A stretch of DNA of 64,000 nucleotides from Nocardia jinanensis (lineage in GTDB: Bacteria; Actinomycetota; Actinomycetes; Mycobacteriales; Mycobacteriaceae). The position numbers were made by a program, and so were the translations under genes. The DNA is taken from the NCBI RefSeq assembly GCF_014645735.1, contig NZ_BMMH01000022.1:16665-80664 (forward strand). Direction: 5' to 3'. Of the stretch, positions 40,755-51,154 are shown one piece after another. Positions within the stretch are counted from its first letter, which is position 1. Each line of letters begins with the position of its first letter. The notes beneath the pieces were generated by a model. The model ran no database searches and was not told the DNA's origin. It was given only the letters and a program-made list of their open reading frames with translations.

Positions 40755-41960
40755 GTGGAAGTCGCGCGGTCACAGCGGCTCGTCCTGGCAATGGTGTGCG
40801 CGGTGGCAGTGGCCACGATCTACGCGCTCCAGCCCGTACTCGAAGACGCCGGTGCCGATCTGGGGGTGGCACCGGGATCACTCGGATGGCTTGTCGCGGC
40901 CGGTCAGATCGGCTACTTCGCGGGCCTGATCCTGCTGGCGCCGCTCGGCGACATACTGGATCGGCGGCGACTCATAGCCGTACACCTACTGCTCACCGCC
41001 GCGGGCGCCACGGTCGCGGCCATCGCTCCGAACGCGGTCGTAGCCGCCGTGGGGTTGGCGATCGCCGGTTTGTTCGCGGTCGTCGTGCAGGTCACCGTCG
41101 CCTACGTCGCGGCGATCTCCGCCCAGCACGATCGTGGCCGCAATATCGGCGCGGTCACCTCGGGGGTGGTGATCGGTATCCTCGGCGTCCGCGTCCTGGC
41201 CGGCGTTCTCGGTGACACGGTCGGCTGGCGCACCGTTTACATTCTGCTCGCGCTCGCCTGCATGGTACTCGCCGTGCCGGTCCGGCTGTGCCTCCGGCCC
41301 GACCCCAGAACATCCGGCAGGCGGTACGCACAGATCCTCGCGTCGATGGGGCGGTTGACACGGGACCGGCCGTTCCTCGGCCGGGGCGCCGTCACCTTCT
41401 TCGTCTTCGCCGCCTTCGGAACCCTCTGGAGCGGTCTGGCCTTACCGCTCGGCGCGCAACCCTGGGCTTTCGGGACCACCGAGATCGGGCTCTTCGGTCT
41501 GGCCGGGCTGGCCGGGGCCCTCGGAGCCACCCGGGCGGGGAGATGGGCCGATACCGGTCGCGCACAGTCGGTCAGCGGATGGTCGCTCGCCCTGCTGGCC
41601 GCGTCCTGGCTCCTGATCGCCCGGACGGATCCGACACTGTGGCCGATGGTCATCGGTATCGTCGCACTCGACTTCGCCGTCCAGGCAGTACATGTCAGCA
41701 GCCAGCATCTCCTGACCACCGCGCATCCGGACCGCGCCGGCAGCGTCATCGGCGCGTATATGGCGTTCTATTCCCTCGGCTCGGCCCTCGGAGCGATCAC
41801 TACGACATGGGCGTACACGACATGGGGATGGTCGGCGTCCTGCCTTACCGGCGCACTGTATGCGTTCGCCGCCTTCGCCACATGGGCGCTCGTCCGATCC
41901 GGCACGGTCGCACACCGAGCCGGCCCGCTCGCCCGTAGGGAGTGTGAATCCGCCGGGTAG
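40755..41960 (+). CDS. MFS transporter (drug/sugar efflux type)
   Basis: A 401-residue 12-helix permease. The first helix is LVLAMVCAVAVATIYALQPV; motif A is LLAPLGDILDRRRL, and a weak repeat of it (GRWADTGRAQS) lies in the second half. Similar MFS proteins are often under HxlR control and export small toxic compounds; the substrate here is unknown. The GTG at 40755 follows GGAGGT by 4 nt; an in-frame ATG at 40722 falls within the operator. Confidence 0.88.
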   Translation: MEVARSQRLVLAMVCAVAVATIYALQPVLEDAGADLGVAPGSLGWLVAAGQIGYFAGLILLAPLGDILDRRRLIAVHLLLTAAGATVAAIAPNAVVAAVGLAIAGLFAVVVQVTVAYVAAISAQHDRGRNIGAVTSGVVIGILGVRVLAGVLGDTVGWRTVYILLALACMVLAVPVRLCLRPDPRTSGRRYAQILASMGRLTRDRPFLGRGAVTFFVFAAFGTLWSGLALPLGAQPWAFGTTEIGLFGLAGLAGALGATRAGRWADTGRAQSVSGWSLALLAASWLLIARTDPTLWPMVIGIVALDFAVQAVHVSSQHLLTTAHPDRAGSVIGAYMAFYSLGSALGAITTTWAYTTWGWSASCLTGALYAFAAFATWALVRSGTVAHRAGPLARRECESAG

Positions 41961-42066
41961 CCGACCGCTGAAACCCGGTCGAGCCGTAACCTGGCCGGCC
42001 CGTGTGGATCCCGCTCGGCTCACGTGGCGTCGAGATTCGGCGGTCGATCACGGCCCGCCGCGCAGA

Positions 42067-42186
42067 TCAGCCGACCCGTAGAGCCCTGACGACCGCGACC
42101 GCCTGATCCAGCGAGTCGATCGGACAGCCCCGGTAGTCATAGCTGCCGCCGATTCGGGCCGCGACGGTCAGCTCGCCGGGCTCTGC
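42067..42186 (-). pseudogene. Possible C-terminal gene remnant
   Basis: A frame between two stops encodes ELTVAARIGGSYDYRGCPID then SLDQAVAVVRALRVG, which looks protein-like but has no start codon and overlaps the end of the merR gene in another frame. Family not recognised. It could equally be chance in GC-rich DNA. Confidence 0.2.
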
Positions 42187-42908
42187 TCATCCGAGCCGAG
42201 GATCAGCTGATTCACCCGGACCAGGACGTCGATCTGGGCCGGGTTGTAGAGATCCAGCAGGGCCTTGCCGACAGTTTCCGCCGCGCGCTTCGCGCCCACC
42301 GGTGAATCGTCGGCCGGAGCACTGATCTCGGGGTATTCGGCGATGATCACACCCACGTGCGGGGCCAGTCGTTCGGCCAGATCGATACGGGTGCGTTCGT
42401 CGGCATCGGCCGGTATCACGTCGAACTCCGACATGGCGGGTTCGTTGCGCTGGTCGTTCAGCAGGCCCCGCAGCGCACTCAGCCCGGAGGGACCGAGTAC
42501 CCGGGTGAGGATAACGGTGAAATCGCGATCGGCGTCGGTCATCACGGCGGCGGCCCGACCCATATCGGGCGGCAGATCGGCATGTGTGCCCTGCCGCAGG
42601 ATCAGGGCGAGTTCCACCCGGATGCGCTGCAACCGTTCGATGGTCCCGGCCAGTTCGGCGTCCAGAGTCTGCAGGGCATCGTGGGGAAAACGATCCGTCT
42701 CGCCCATCTCGGCGATCTGCGACAGCGGGATTCCGAGATCGGCGAGTCGTTTGATCCGCAGCACCCGCAGTAGATGCGCCACGCCGTACCGCTTGTAGCC
42801 GTTGGAGGCGCGTTCGGGCTCGGCCAGCAGACCTATGTCGTGGTAGTGGCGGACCGCCCGCACGCTCGTGCCGGCGAGTTCCGCGAGCTGGCGGGTACTC
42901 CACGTCAT
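42168..42908 (-). CDS. MerR-family transcriptional regulator
   Basis: A 246-residue regulator with an N-terminal MerR HTH (STRQLAELAGTSVRAVRHYH, DIGLLAEPERASNGYKRYGV, LGIPLSQIAEM) and a long helical effector domain without the cysteines of metal-sensing members. Its ligand is probably organic. ATG at 42908; the longer frame to 43112 runs through the promoter. A GTGCCG/CGGCAC palindrome beside a TTGACA lies upstream, as expected for autoregulation. Confidence 0.9.
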   Translation of the reverse strand: MTWSTRQLAELAGTSVRAVRHYHDIGLLAEPERASNGYKRYGVAHLLRVLRIKRLADLGIPLSQIAEMGETDRFPHDALQTLDAELAGTIERLQRIRVELALILRQGTHADLPPDMGRAAAVMTDADRDFTVILTRVLGPSGLSALRGLLNDQRNEPAMSEFDVIPADADERTRIDLAERLAPHVGVIIAEYPEISAPADDSPVGAKRAAETVGKALLDLYNPAQIDVLVRVNQLILGSDEQSPAS

Positions 42909-42971
42909 GACCGACTCCTCCGCTACGGTTCCGCCGCCGCGAACGCGGTCGGCGCGATACCAGCCTGAACC

Positions 42972-42992
42972 GTGCCGTAGCGGCACTGTCAA
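42972..42992 (-). promoter_or_regulatory. MerR-type promoter/operator
   Basis: On the minus strand TTGACA (42992-42987) is followed directly by GTGCCG-CTA-CGGCAC (42986-42972), an inverted repeat in the -35/-10 spacer as in MerR-controlled promoters. The -10 element is not clear. Confidence 0.6.
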
Positions 42993-43208
42993 GCGCCTGC
43001 GCGCCAGCACGGGAGTTCCCGGCGGAAAACCACGCGGACGCTCCTCGGATGTGACCTGGATCATTCCGGATCGTCGTTGACCCTGCCGTCGCGGCCGGGT
43101 GTCTCCTGGCATCGGAGGCGGTCATCGCGTACGGCGGCCTCCGTACCTGCGCCGCGGTGCCCCCGCTACCGATCGCAGACCTCTGCCCCGACAGCCGGAA
43201 GGATCGAT

Positions 43209-45122
43209 ATGGCGAAGATCGATATGACACCGCCGAGATTCATCGCCGTAGAGGACTTCTTCGGCCCGCCCGCCCGCGCGGCCGCCTCCATTTCGCCCGA
43301 CGGGACCCGGATCGCCTATCTGGCGCCGTGGCGCAACCGTCTGAACGTGTGGATCGAGAACATCGACGGAACCGGCCCGCCGCGCTGTGTCACCGCCGAC
43401 GCGAATCGTACTGTGCGGGAGTACTACTGGACCGAGGATCCGCGCTGGCTGCTCTACGCACAGGACGGCGACGGCGACGAGAACTGGCATCTGTACCGGG
43501 TCGATCTCGACGACCCCGGCGCCACGGCCGTGGATCTCACACCGTTCCCCGGTTCCCGAGTGGTGCATTTCGAGTTACCCGCCGGGCGGGCCGGGCAGGC
43601 CCTGCTCACCCTGAACCTCAGGACCCTGGAGGAATTCGACCTGCACGAACTCGATATCGCCACCGGCGAACTCACGCTGCTGGCGCGGAACCCGGGTCAT
43701 GTCACCAGCTGGCTGCGCGGCCGCGGCGACGAACTGTTCGCCACCACAATGACCTCGGCGGGCAACCTCGAGCTCGCACGCTGGGACAGCGCGACGAGCA
43801 CCCCGCATCCGCTGCTGGTGTTCGACGGCAGGGACTATCCGATGGGTATCTACCCGGTGCAGATCACCCCGGACGGAACCAGTGTGTGGATAGGCTCCAA
43901 CCGGGGCACCGACCGCACCCGACTGGTCCGGGTGGACCTGGCCTCGGGTGCGGAGATCGACGTCGACAGCCATCCCACCTTCGATCTCGACACCCGCCCG
44001 CAGGTGAACCCGGCGCTTCCGTCACCGCTCATCCTGGATCGGCGCACCGGGGAACTGATCGGCGCGCGGTACCTACGCGAACGACAGGTGATCCGTCCGC
44101 TGGATCCTCATTTCGCGGAGGTGCTGAAAAACCTCTCCGTATTGTCGGACGGCGATCTGGCGGCGGTGTCCTCCGACGAGAGCGGGCAACGATGGATCGC
44201 CGCCTTCACGCACGATCGCGACCCCGGCCGCACCTATTTCTACGATCACAGCACCGGCGTGAGCCGGCTGCTCTTCCGGCCTTTCCCACATCTGGAGCCC
44301 GCGACCCTGGCACCGATGACACCGGTGACGGTCACCTCCCGCGACGGCCTCGGACTGCCCTGTCACCTGACCCTGCCCGTGGGTGTCGAACCGCGAGGGT
44401 TGCCGATGGTCGTGGAGCTCCACGGCGGCCCGTGGTACCGGGACAGCTGGGGTTTCGACGCGGGTGTGCAGCTGCTCGCGAACCGGGGATACGCGGTGCT
44501 GCAAGTGAACTTCCGCGGATCCACCGGATACGGAAAAGCTTTCGTCGATGCCGCCGTCGGGGAATTCGCCGGCAGGATGCACGACGATGTGATCGATGCG
44601 GTCTCGTGGGCGGTCGGCGAGGGTTACGCCGATCCCGGCCGGGTCGCGATCTTCGGCGGCTCCTACGGGGGCTACGCCACTCTGGTCGGTATCACCCGCA
44701 CACCCGATGTCTTCGCCGCCGCCATCGATTACGTGGGTGTCTCCGATCTCGAGAACTTCATGCGGACCATTCCGGAGTTCGGGAAACGCTTCCTGACCAA
44801 CAACTTCCACCGATTCGTGGGCAACCCCGACATCCCGGAACAGGCAGCCGAGATCGCGATCCGGTCGCCGATCAACCGTATCGACCGGATCCGCACACCA
44901 CTGCTGGTGATCCAGGGCGCCAACGACGTCCGGGTGGTGCGCGCCGAATCCGATAGCCTCGTCGAGGCGCTGCGCGGGCGCGGGGTCGATGTCGAGTACA
45001 TGGTCAAGGCCGACGAAGGACACGGTTTCGTGAACCCGGACAACCTGATCGATATGTACCACGCGGTCGAGCGGTTCCTCGCCCGGCACCTCGGTTCGGC
45101 CGCGGCGAACTCGGGGACCTGA
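43209..45122 (+). CDS. S9-family prolyl oligopeptidase-like serine peptidase
   Basis: A 637-residue cytosolic peptidase. The N-terminal beta-propeller has repeated SPDGTRIAYLAPWRNRLNVW-type blades; the C-terminal alpha/beta hydrolase starts near residue 385 with VVELHGGPWYRDSWGFD. The nucleophile is Ser485 in FGGSYGGYA, the acid lies in VIQGANDVRV and the histidine in ADEGHGFV. Most similar in layout to acylaminoacyl/dipeptidyl peptidases. ATG at 43209 (MAKIDMTPPRF); the frame is open to 43077. Divergent from merR, which might regulate it. Confidence 0.93.
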   Translation: MAKIDMTPPRFIAVEDFFGPPARAAASISPDGTRIAYLAPWRNRLNVWIENIDGTGPPRCVTADANRTVREYYWTEDPRWLLYAQDGDGDENWHLYRVDLDDPGATAVDLTPFPGSRVVHFELPAGRAGQALLTLNLRTLEEFDLHELDIATGELTLLARNPGHVTSWLRGRGDELFATTMTSAGNLELARWDSATSTPHPLLVFDGRDYPMGIYPVQITPDGTSVWIGSNRGTDRTRLVRVDLASGAEIDVDSHPTFDLDTRPQVNPALPSPLILDRRTGELIGARYLRERQVIRPLDPHFAEVLKNLSVLSDGDLAAVSSDESGQRWIAAFTHDRDPGRTYFYDHSTGVSRLLFRPFPHLEPATLAPMTPVTVTSRDGLGLPCHLTLPVGVEPRGLPMVVELHGGPWYRDSWGFDAGVQLLANRGYAVLQVNFRGSTGYGKAFVDAAVGEFAGRMHDDVIDAVSWAVGEGYADPGRVAIFGGSYGGYATLVGITRTPDVFAAAIDYVGVSDLENFMRTIPEFGKRFLTNNFHRFVGNPDIPEQAAEIAIRSPINRIDRIRTPLLVIQGANDVRVVRAESDSLVEALRGRGVDVEYMVKADEGHGFVNPDNLIDMYHAVERFLARHLGSAAANSGT

Positions 45123-45179
45123 CCGCGCCGGATCGGCGGCCGCCGGTGGTCAGGCGCGCGGTTCCGTGCTCGTGCACGC

Positions 45180-46460
45180 TTATTCGACCCATCCGCGGAG
45201 TACAGTGCGCACGTCGTCCTTCGGGATATCGGGCCAGGGTTCGGAGTTCCGGGACAGTACCGAGTCGTACCAGTCGACCCAGAATTCGAAGCGGTCCGGG
45301 TCGGCGGATACTTGGCGGGGCATGGTTTCGGAACAAAGGGTTATTCCTCGCCAGTCCTCCATCGTGCGGTACATGCTGAGGGTCGCACTGGTGTCGACTG
45401 TCGAGTTCGCCGGCGTTATCCGGTCGAGCCACATGTCGGTGGCCCGGGAGCGAGTCGCGTCATCGATTCCCGACCCCATGCGTTCGAGGAATAATCCTGC
45501 GTTGTAGAGCGGATCCCCGGGCCCGGCGACTTCCCAGTCGAAGATCCAGAGCTTCCCATGGTCATCGAGCCGGAGGTTGAACGGAAAGAGGTCGTTGTGG
45601 GCGAAGACAGCAGGCTCGCCCGAGCGGCTCGAATCGGGCCGGACATAGTCCGACAGTGGCCCGATTCCGAGTCGGTCCAGCCTGGACTGTCGCTCCGGTG
45701 GCAGGTTGCCGAAGTCGTCGTCGGCGTGCCGGATCATCTGCCGCTGCCACTCGGGGATATCGAGATTCATTCCCGCCGGTAAGGGTCTGGCGGACATCAA
45801 CTGCACCTGATCCAGGAGATCGGGCAACCAATTCATCATCTCGGGATCATTGAAGCCCCGTGTTTCACCGGGCACGTACTGCAAGATCGTGAATTTCCGG
45901 CCGGTCGACGGGTCTGTCCCGGCATAGAGGATCCTGGGTGTCCGTACACCACACTCGCGTGCGTAGTCGTGGGCCGCGTTCTCCGGCATCCACTTCTTGA
46001 GCATGGTTGCCCCCTGTTGGTCCAGCCCACGCCTGACCACCGCCGGACCTGCACTCGTATCGACTTTGTTCACCCTGTTCTGGTTTCCCGCGGCATCCGC
46101 CTCCCGATCCCGGACCTGTTCATACAGTTCCCGGGCCTCTTTTCCGGAGATTTCGGATCGGTCGCGGCCGCCACGGAGCGGGTGCTCCTCGATGGAGGAA
46201 TCCGAGGACCCGCCGTCGGTGGCCGGCCGTTCGCCGCCGGTGTCGCGGTCCGCGTGCCCGGCAGCACCGAGCCTGTCGAGTTCGGCTGCGGACTGTTCCC
46301 CACTACGCGTGGTCCGGTCGAGTCCATACCGGATTCCTTGCGGGACTTCGCGGTGCGCTCCGCTGACCCGCGGGCCGGCTTTTTCAGCCATCGCCGCAGC
46401 GAGGCGTCCGGCTGCCTCCAGCATTCTCGCGGCGATCTCGCCGCTGCCCGACCTATCCAC
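45180..46460 (-). CDS. APH-fold phosphotransferase with atypical N-terminal extension
   Basis: A 426-residue product. Residues about 140-426 form an aminoglycoside-phosphotransferase-like kinase domain: TILQYVPGE, catalytic loop FAHNDLFPFNLRL and metal-binding IFDWEVAGPGDPLYN. The first 140 residues are polar and disordered-looking (SGAHREVPQGIRYGLDRTTR, SSDSSIEEHPLRGG), unlike ordinary APH enzymes. The frame stays open about 90 nt upstream of the GTG with no start codon, so the N-terminus may be truncated. Base composition looks slightly lower in GC than neighbours. It could be an antibiotic kinase, a choline-kinase-like enzyme or a toxin-module remnant. Confidence 0.65.
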   Translation of the reverse strand: MDRSGSGEIAARMLEAAGRLAAAMAEKAGPRVSGAHREVPQGIRYGLDRTTRSGEQSAAELDRLGAAGHADRDTGGERPATDGGSSDSSIEEHPLRGGRDRSEISGKEARELYEQVRDREADAAGNQNRVNKVDTSAGPAVVRRGLDQQGATMLKKWMPENAAHDYARECGVRTPRILYAGTDPSTGRKFTILQYVPGETRGFNDPEMMNWLPDLLDQVQLMSARPLPAGMNLDIPEWQRQMIRHADDDFGNLPPERQSRLDRLGIGPLSDYVRPDSSRSGEPAVFAHNDLFPFNLRLDDHGKLWIFDWEVAGPGDPLYNAGLFLERMGSGIDDATRSRATDMWLDRITPANSTVDTSATLSMYRTMEDWRGITLCSETMPRQVSADPDRFEFWVDWYDSVLSRNSEPWPDIPKDDVRTVLRGWVE

Positions 46461-47076
46461 CGATTCCTGTCGCTGCCGGACAGCGACATCGAGGAAGGAG
46501 AAGCCGAACTCCGCCGGCGCCGGCGGGACGCGCGAGGTGACATCGCTGGTGGAGCAGGGTTCGAGCCAACCGATGAGAGGTGATCAACTTCTCCTGGCTC
46601 CCGGGACGCTGTCGGCGCCCGCCACCACAGTTCCTTCAGCCGGAGAGAGCCGCGAATTTCGGCGACCATCGCGGCCACGCGTGCGGAACGAAAGTACTCT
46701 ACTGCCACGAATCCGGAGCCGCTGAGCGAAGTTCCCAGAAGCGGTGACAGCAGCTACCGGCGGCGCAGCGCCGACGGGACCTGGTGAACAAGGCGGATCG
46801 TCGTGCCGAAGATCCGTGCGGAACCGCGTCGCTCCCGGCGGAAGAGCCTGGACCCGCTCTCGATCAGGCGCGCGAGCTGTCCGCCGTCGTCCCCGGGTTC
46901 ACTTCGCGCCGATGCCCGGTACCGGGTCGGTGGCGCAGCTCTTCGGAATCCGGTGGCGAGCCGGTACGGCAGCGGTTCCGAGAATTTCGGCGGACAGCGA
47001 TGAGTCCTCCGACGGTGCTCCGTCCTATCCGTTGAACGCGCTACCAACCCGGCGCGACCGACCAGAAGGACCAGAG
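46461..47076. other. Gene-free 616-bp stretch upstream of doxX-like gene
   Basis: No convincing coding region on either strand. On the minus strand near 46540-46575 the sequence GGCTCGAACCCTGCTCCACC resembles a tRNA 3' end (T-loop plus acceptor), but the T-stem does not pair and no anticodon arm is found. The rest should hold promoters for the flanking divergent genes. Confidence 0.4.
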
Positions 47077-47514
47077 ATGACCACCGCCGACTCCACCGCC
47101 AACCTCTCCGACGCCGTCACCTACCGTCCCGGCAAGGTCCGCAACCGCGTCCTGTGGACCCTGCAGATCCTGCTCGGCCTGTTCTTCATCATCGCCTCGG
47201 GCGGGCCGAAGCTCGTGATGCCGAACGCCCTGGCGGACAACGCCCCCGAGAATCTGACCATCCCCTTCGGACTGCTCATCTTCATCGGAGTTGTCGAGGT
47301 CGCGGGCGGTATCTGCCTGATGGTGCCGCGGCTCAGCGCCCTGGCTGCCGCGGGTCTGTCCGTTCTCACCGTGCTCGCCGCCGCGACACAGGCTTTCATC
47401 GCCGACAAGCCCGCGATGGGGATCTTCCCACTGGTGCTCGCCGCGATCTTCGCCTGGATCGCCTACGAGCGCCGCGCCACTCTCACCGATCTGCGCACCT
47501 CGCTGTCGCGATGA
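47077..47514 (+). CDS. DoxX-family membrane protein
   Basis: A 145-residue, four-helix membrane protein: VLWTLQILLGLFFIIASGGP, IPFGLLIFIGVVEVAGGICL, ALAAAGLSVLTVLAAATQAF and FPLVLAAIFAWIAYE. DoxX-like proteins are linked to thiol/redox membrane complexes in mycobacteria, but this subgroup is uncharacterised. AGAAGGA precedes the ATG at 47077. Single gene; a 27-bp minisatellite follows. Confidence 0.88.
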   Translation: MTTADSTANLSDAVTYRPGKVRNRVLWTLQILLGLFFIIASGGPKLVMPNALADNAPENLTIPFGLLIFIGVVEVAGGICLMVPRLSALAAAGLSVLTVLAAATQAFIADKPAMGIFPLVLAAIFAWIAYERRATLTDLRTSLSR

Positions 47515-47642
47515 CAACTCCATGAGCACGACCGGCGATCGGTGGCCCACCCACCGATCGCCGGTTGTGCGTTCCCGGATCGATCGCCCGTCGGGTTGGC
47601 GGCGATCGGTCCAGCGGCCCTCCGGTCCGCGGCGCCCGGCCC

Positions 47643-47777
47643 GGGCGCCGCATCAGGTGGCCGTCGGCCGGGCGCCGCATCAGGTGGCCGTCGGCCGGGC
47701 GCCGCATCAGGTGGCCGTCGGCCGGGCGCCGCATCAGGTGGCCGTCGGCCGGGCGCCGCATCAGGTGGCCGTCGGCC
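47643..47777. repeat. Minisatellite: five perfect 27-bp repeats
   Basis: Units start at 47643, 47670, 47697, 47724 and 47751. The unit is GGGCGCCGCATCAGGTGGCC followed by GTCGGCC. There are no spacers. Partial, degenerate unit ends are seen on both sides. The unit is 9 codons long and open in several frames, but no start, RBS or family supports coding. Confidence 0.93.
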
Positions 47778-48041
47778 GGTCGGCGCGGCCAGAGGCCGGC
47801 CCACGTGCGACCGGCCCGGACCGCCGGTAGCCGCTGATCTGCGCAGCTCGAGACGGCCCGCGTACGGGCGTAGCACGGGGGTGGACAGTCGATGCGTTCA
47901 CTGGCACGATACGCACCGAAAACGTACAGACCATGCGGAGCTCGAGAACACCAGCGGTAGCCTCTGACGCCATGACCACGCACATGTTGCGAATTCGCTC
48001 CACTTCGCGTGTTCCAACCGGTGAAGGGAAGTGAACAAGCC

Positions 48042-49115
<1,074 letters not shown>

Positions 49116-49125
49116 ACCGCATACC

Positions 49126-49140
49126 ACCCGGATTCCGGGT
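49126..49140. terminator. Short hairpin after sugC
   Basis: ACCCGG-ATT-CCGGGT, a 6-bp stem with a 3-nt loop, 11 bp after the stop and between convergent genes. Weak compared with other hairpins here. Confidence 0.45.
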
Positions 49141-49214
49141 CGTACCCGGTCCGATGACGCGGACCGGGGCAGGAGGTCGTCGACGGGTATCGGCGTCGTC
49201 GCCTGTCGTCGCCG

Positions 49215-49745
49215 CTAAGGGCGGCCGGTTGCCGCCGCGTTCCCGGCCGATCGCCGCCGCCGGGTCGCGCGCCACTGCTCGTTGAGCCGGACCCCGAGAT
49301 CGTCCACGCCGATCTCACGGCCGGATTCGCTGCGCACCTGAACCCGGACCGGATCCCCGGTGGCCGCTTCGACCAGGTCGAGGGGTGGTGGGCCGGGTTG
49401 CAGGTGGGCATTGCCCCACTGCATCAGCGCGAGCACCACGGGTAGCAGATCGCGCCCTTTCGAGGTGAGCACGTATTCGTGGCGGGTACGTTTCCCCTCT
49501 TCCCGATACGGCTGTCTGGCGAACAATCCGGCTCGGGTGAGCTTGCGCAACTGCCCGGCGACGGCGGCGTCGGTGATACCCACCCGGGACGCGAAGCCGT
49601 CGAACCGGGTCGTCCCGTAGTACGCCTCCCGCAGGATCAGGATCGCCGAGCGGGTGCCGACCACCTCGAGCGCCATCGCGATCGAGCAGTGGTCGGGTTT
49701 CCACGAGTCGAGATCGGCCAAGGGGCCTTCCATCACCGCTGCCAT
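49215..49745 (-). CDS. HxlR-family transcriptional regulator (longer type)
   Basis: A 176-residue regulator with the HxlR HTH core: CSIAMALEVVGTRSAILILR, EAYYGTTRFDGFASRVGITD, AAVAGQLRKLTRAGLF and YVLTSKGRDLLPVVLALMQW. An extra C-terminal region of about 50 residues follows (LVEAATGDPVRVQVRSESGR). The N-terminal Cys is conserved. Divergent from the thiolase gene, with a CTGGCT/AGCCAG palindrome in between; it probably regulates that gene. Confidence 0.9.
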   Translation of the reverse strand: MAAVMEGPLADLDSWKPDHCSIAMALEVVGTRSAILILREAYYGTTRFDGFASRVGITDAAVAGQLRKLTRAGLFARQPYREEGKRTRHEYVLTSKGRDLLPVVLALMQWGNAHLQPGPPPLDLVEAATGDPVRVQVRSESGREIGVDDLGVRLNEQWRATRRRRSAGNAAATGRP

Positions 49746-49795
49746 TCGCCCATCATATCGAGCCTGACTTGCCTTTACTAATGCCAGCGCTTACT

Positions 49796-49819
49796 CTGGC
49801 TTTAGATAACTTTAGCCAG
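49796..49819. promoter_or_regulatory. HxlR-type palindrome upstream of thiolase
   Basis: CTGGCT (49796-49801) and AGCCAG (49814-49819) are separated by 12 bp of AT-rich DNA (TTAGATAACTTT). The 12-bp spacing equals that of the inner palindrome at the other HxlR locus in this window. It is 32 bp upstream of the thiolase ATG. Confidence 0.6.
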
Positions 49820-49850
49820 GACTCCGGTCCCGGTGACGGAAGGAATCACT

Positions 49851-51020
49851 ATGCGAGACGCGGTCATCGTCGATGCGGTACGAACCCCGATCGGGCGCGG
49901 CAAGGCCACCGGCGCACTCCACGGCATCCATCCGGTGGACCTCATGGCGCACAGCCTCAGCGCCCTGGTGACCCGCACCGGCATCGACCCGGCACTGATC
50001 GACGATGTGATCGGCGGAGTCGTCGGCCAGGTCGGCGAACAAGGCGTCAATATGACCCGGCGGGCGGCGCTGGCGGCCGGGTTCCCCGAATCGGTCCCGG
50101 CGACCACGGTCGACCGCCAATGCGGCAGCAGCCAGCAGGCCGTCCATTTCGCCGCGCAGGGCGTGATCGCCGGTGCCTACGACATGGTGGTGGCCACAGG
50201 CGTCGAATCCATGAGCCGGGTACCGATGGGCGCGAGCGCCCGGGGGGCCGACGATATCTCGGGTGCGGGTTTCACCCAGCGGTATCCCGAAGGGCTGGTA
50301 CCACAGGGCATCAGCGCCGAACTCATCGCGGCGAAATGGGGGCTCTCCCGAGCGCAGCTGGACGAGTTCGCGCTCGCCAGTCACGAAAAAGCGGCCCGGG
50401 CCACCAAGAACGGGCAGTTCACCACAGAGCTCGCGCCACTCGCGGGTCTCGACACCGACGAGGGCATCCGCACCGGGTCGACCCTCGATACCCTGTCCGG
50501 GCTGAAACCCGCCTACTACGACCCCGCCATGGCGCAACGTTTCCCGCAGATCGGCTGGAACATCACCGCGGCCACCGCGAGCCAGATCAGCGACGGCAGC
50601 GCGGCCGTACTCATCACCACCAGCGAACGGGCTCGTGAACTGGGCCTGCGGCCCCTGGCCCGGCTGCACAGTTTCGCGGTGGCCGGCGACGATCCCCTGC
50701 TCATGCTCACCGCGGTCATCCCGGCCACCCGCAAGGTGCTGGACCGGGCCGGACTGACCCTCGCCGATATCGACCTGGTCGAGATCAACGAGGCGTTCGC
50801 GTCGGTGGTCACGGCCTGGGAGCACGACACCGGAGCCGACCCGGAGAAGGTGAACGTCAACGGTGGCGCGATCGCCCTCGGTCATCCGCTCGGCGCGTCC
50901 GGGGCCCGGCTCATGACCACCCTCGTCCACGCCATGCAGGATCGCGGCGCCCGCTACGGACTGCAGACCATGTGCGAGGCGGGCGGACTCGCCAACGCGA
51001 CCATCCTCGAACGTCTCTGA
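49851..51020 (+). CDS. Acetyl-CoA C-acyltransferase (thiolase, FadA type)
   Basis: A 389-residue thiolase for thiolytic cleavage of 3-oxoacyl-CoA. The nucleophile Cys91 is in TVDRQCGSSQQAV; His in GGAIALGHPLGASGARL and the second Cys in TMCEAGGLANA complete the active site; VEINEAF is present. The ATG at 49851 has GGAAGGA upstream. It has no FadB partner beside it, so it works with beta-oxidation enzymes coded elsewhere. HxlR control is inferred from the divergent layout. Confidence 0.93.
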   Translation: MRDAVIVDAVRTPIGRGKATGALHGIHPVDLMAHSLSALVTRTGIDPALIDDVIGGVVGQVGEQGVNMTRRAALAAGFPESVPATTVDRQCGSSQQAVHFAAQGVIAGAYDMVVATGVESMSRVPMGASARGADDISGAGFTQRYPEGLVPQGISAELIAAKWGLSRAQLDEFALASHEKAARATKNGQFTTELAPLAGLDTDEGIRTGSTLDTLSGLKPAYYDPAMAQRFPQIGWNITAATASQISDGSAAVLITTSERARELGLRPLARLHSFAVAGDDPLLMLTAVIPATRKVLDRAGLTLADIDLVEINEAFASVVTAWEHDTGADPEKVNVNGGAIALGHPLGASGARLMTTLVHAMQDRGARYGLQTMCEAGGLANATILERL

Positions 51021-51154
51021 CCGCCGGGCCGGGCCGCGCTCTATCGCCGTCTCCGTACGCTCGACGGCCCGCAGAGCGGAGTCCGCCGACCGCACCGCCG
51101 CGCGCGCGCCCGGCCACCGCGATCGCCGGTACAACCTGTCCTAGTGTGATTCGG

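Noticed and set aside
46535..46620. tRNA gene on the minus strand
   Set aside because: A TCGAACCCTGCTCCACC-like 3' end is visible, but the T-stem is mismatched and no D-arm or 5-bp anticodon stem with 7-nt loop can be built.
47643..47777. CRISPR array
   Set aside because: The 27-bp units are directly contiguous, with no unique spacers and no cas genes in the window.
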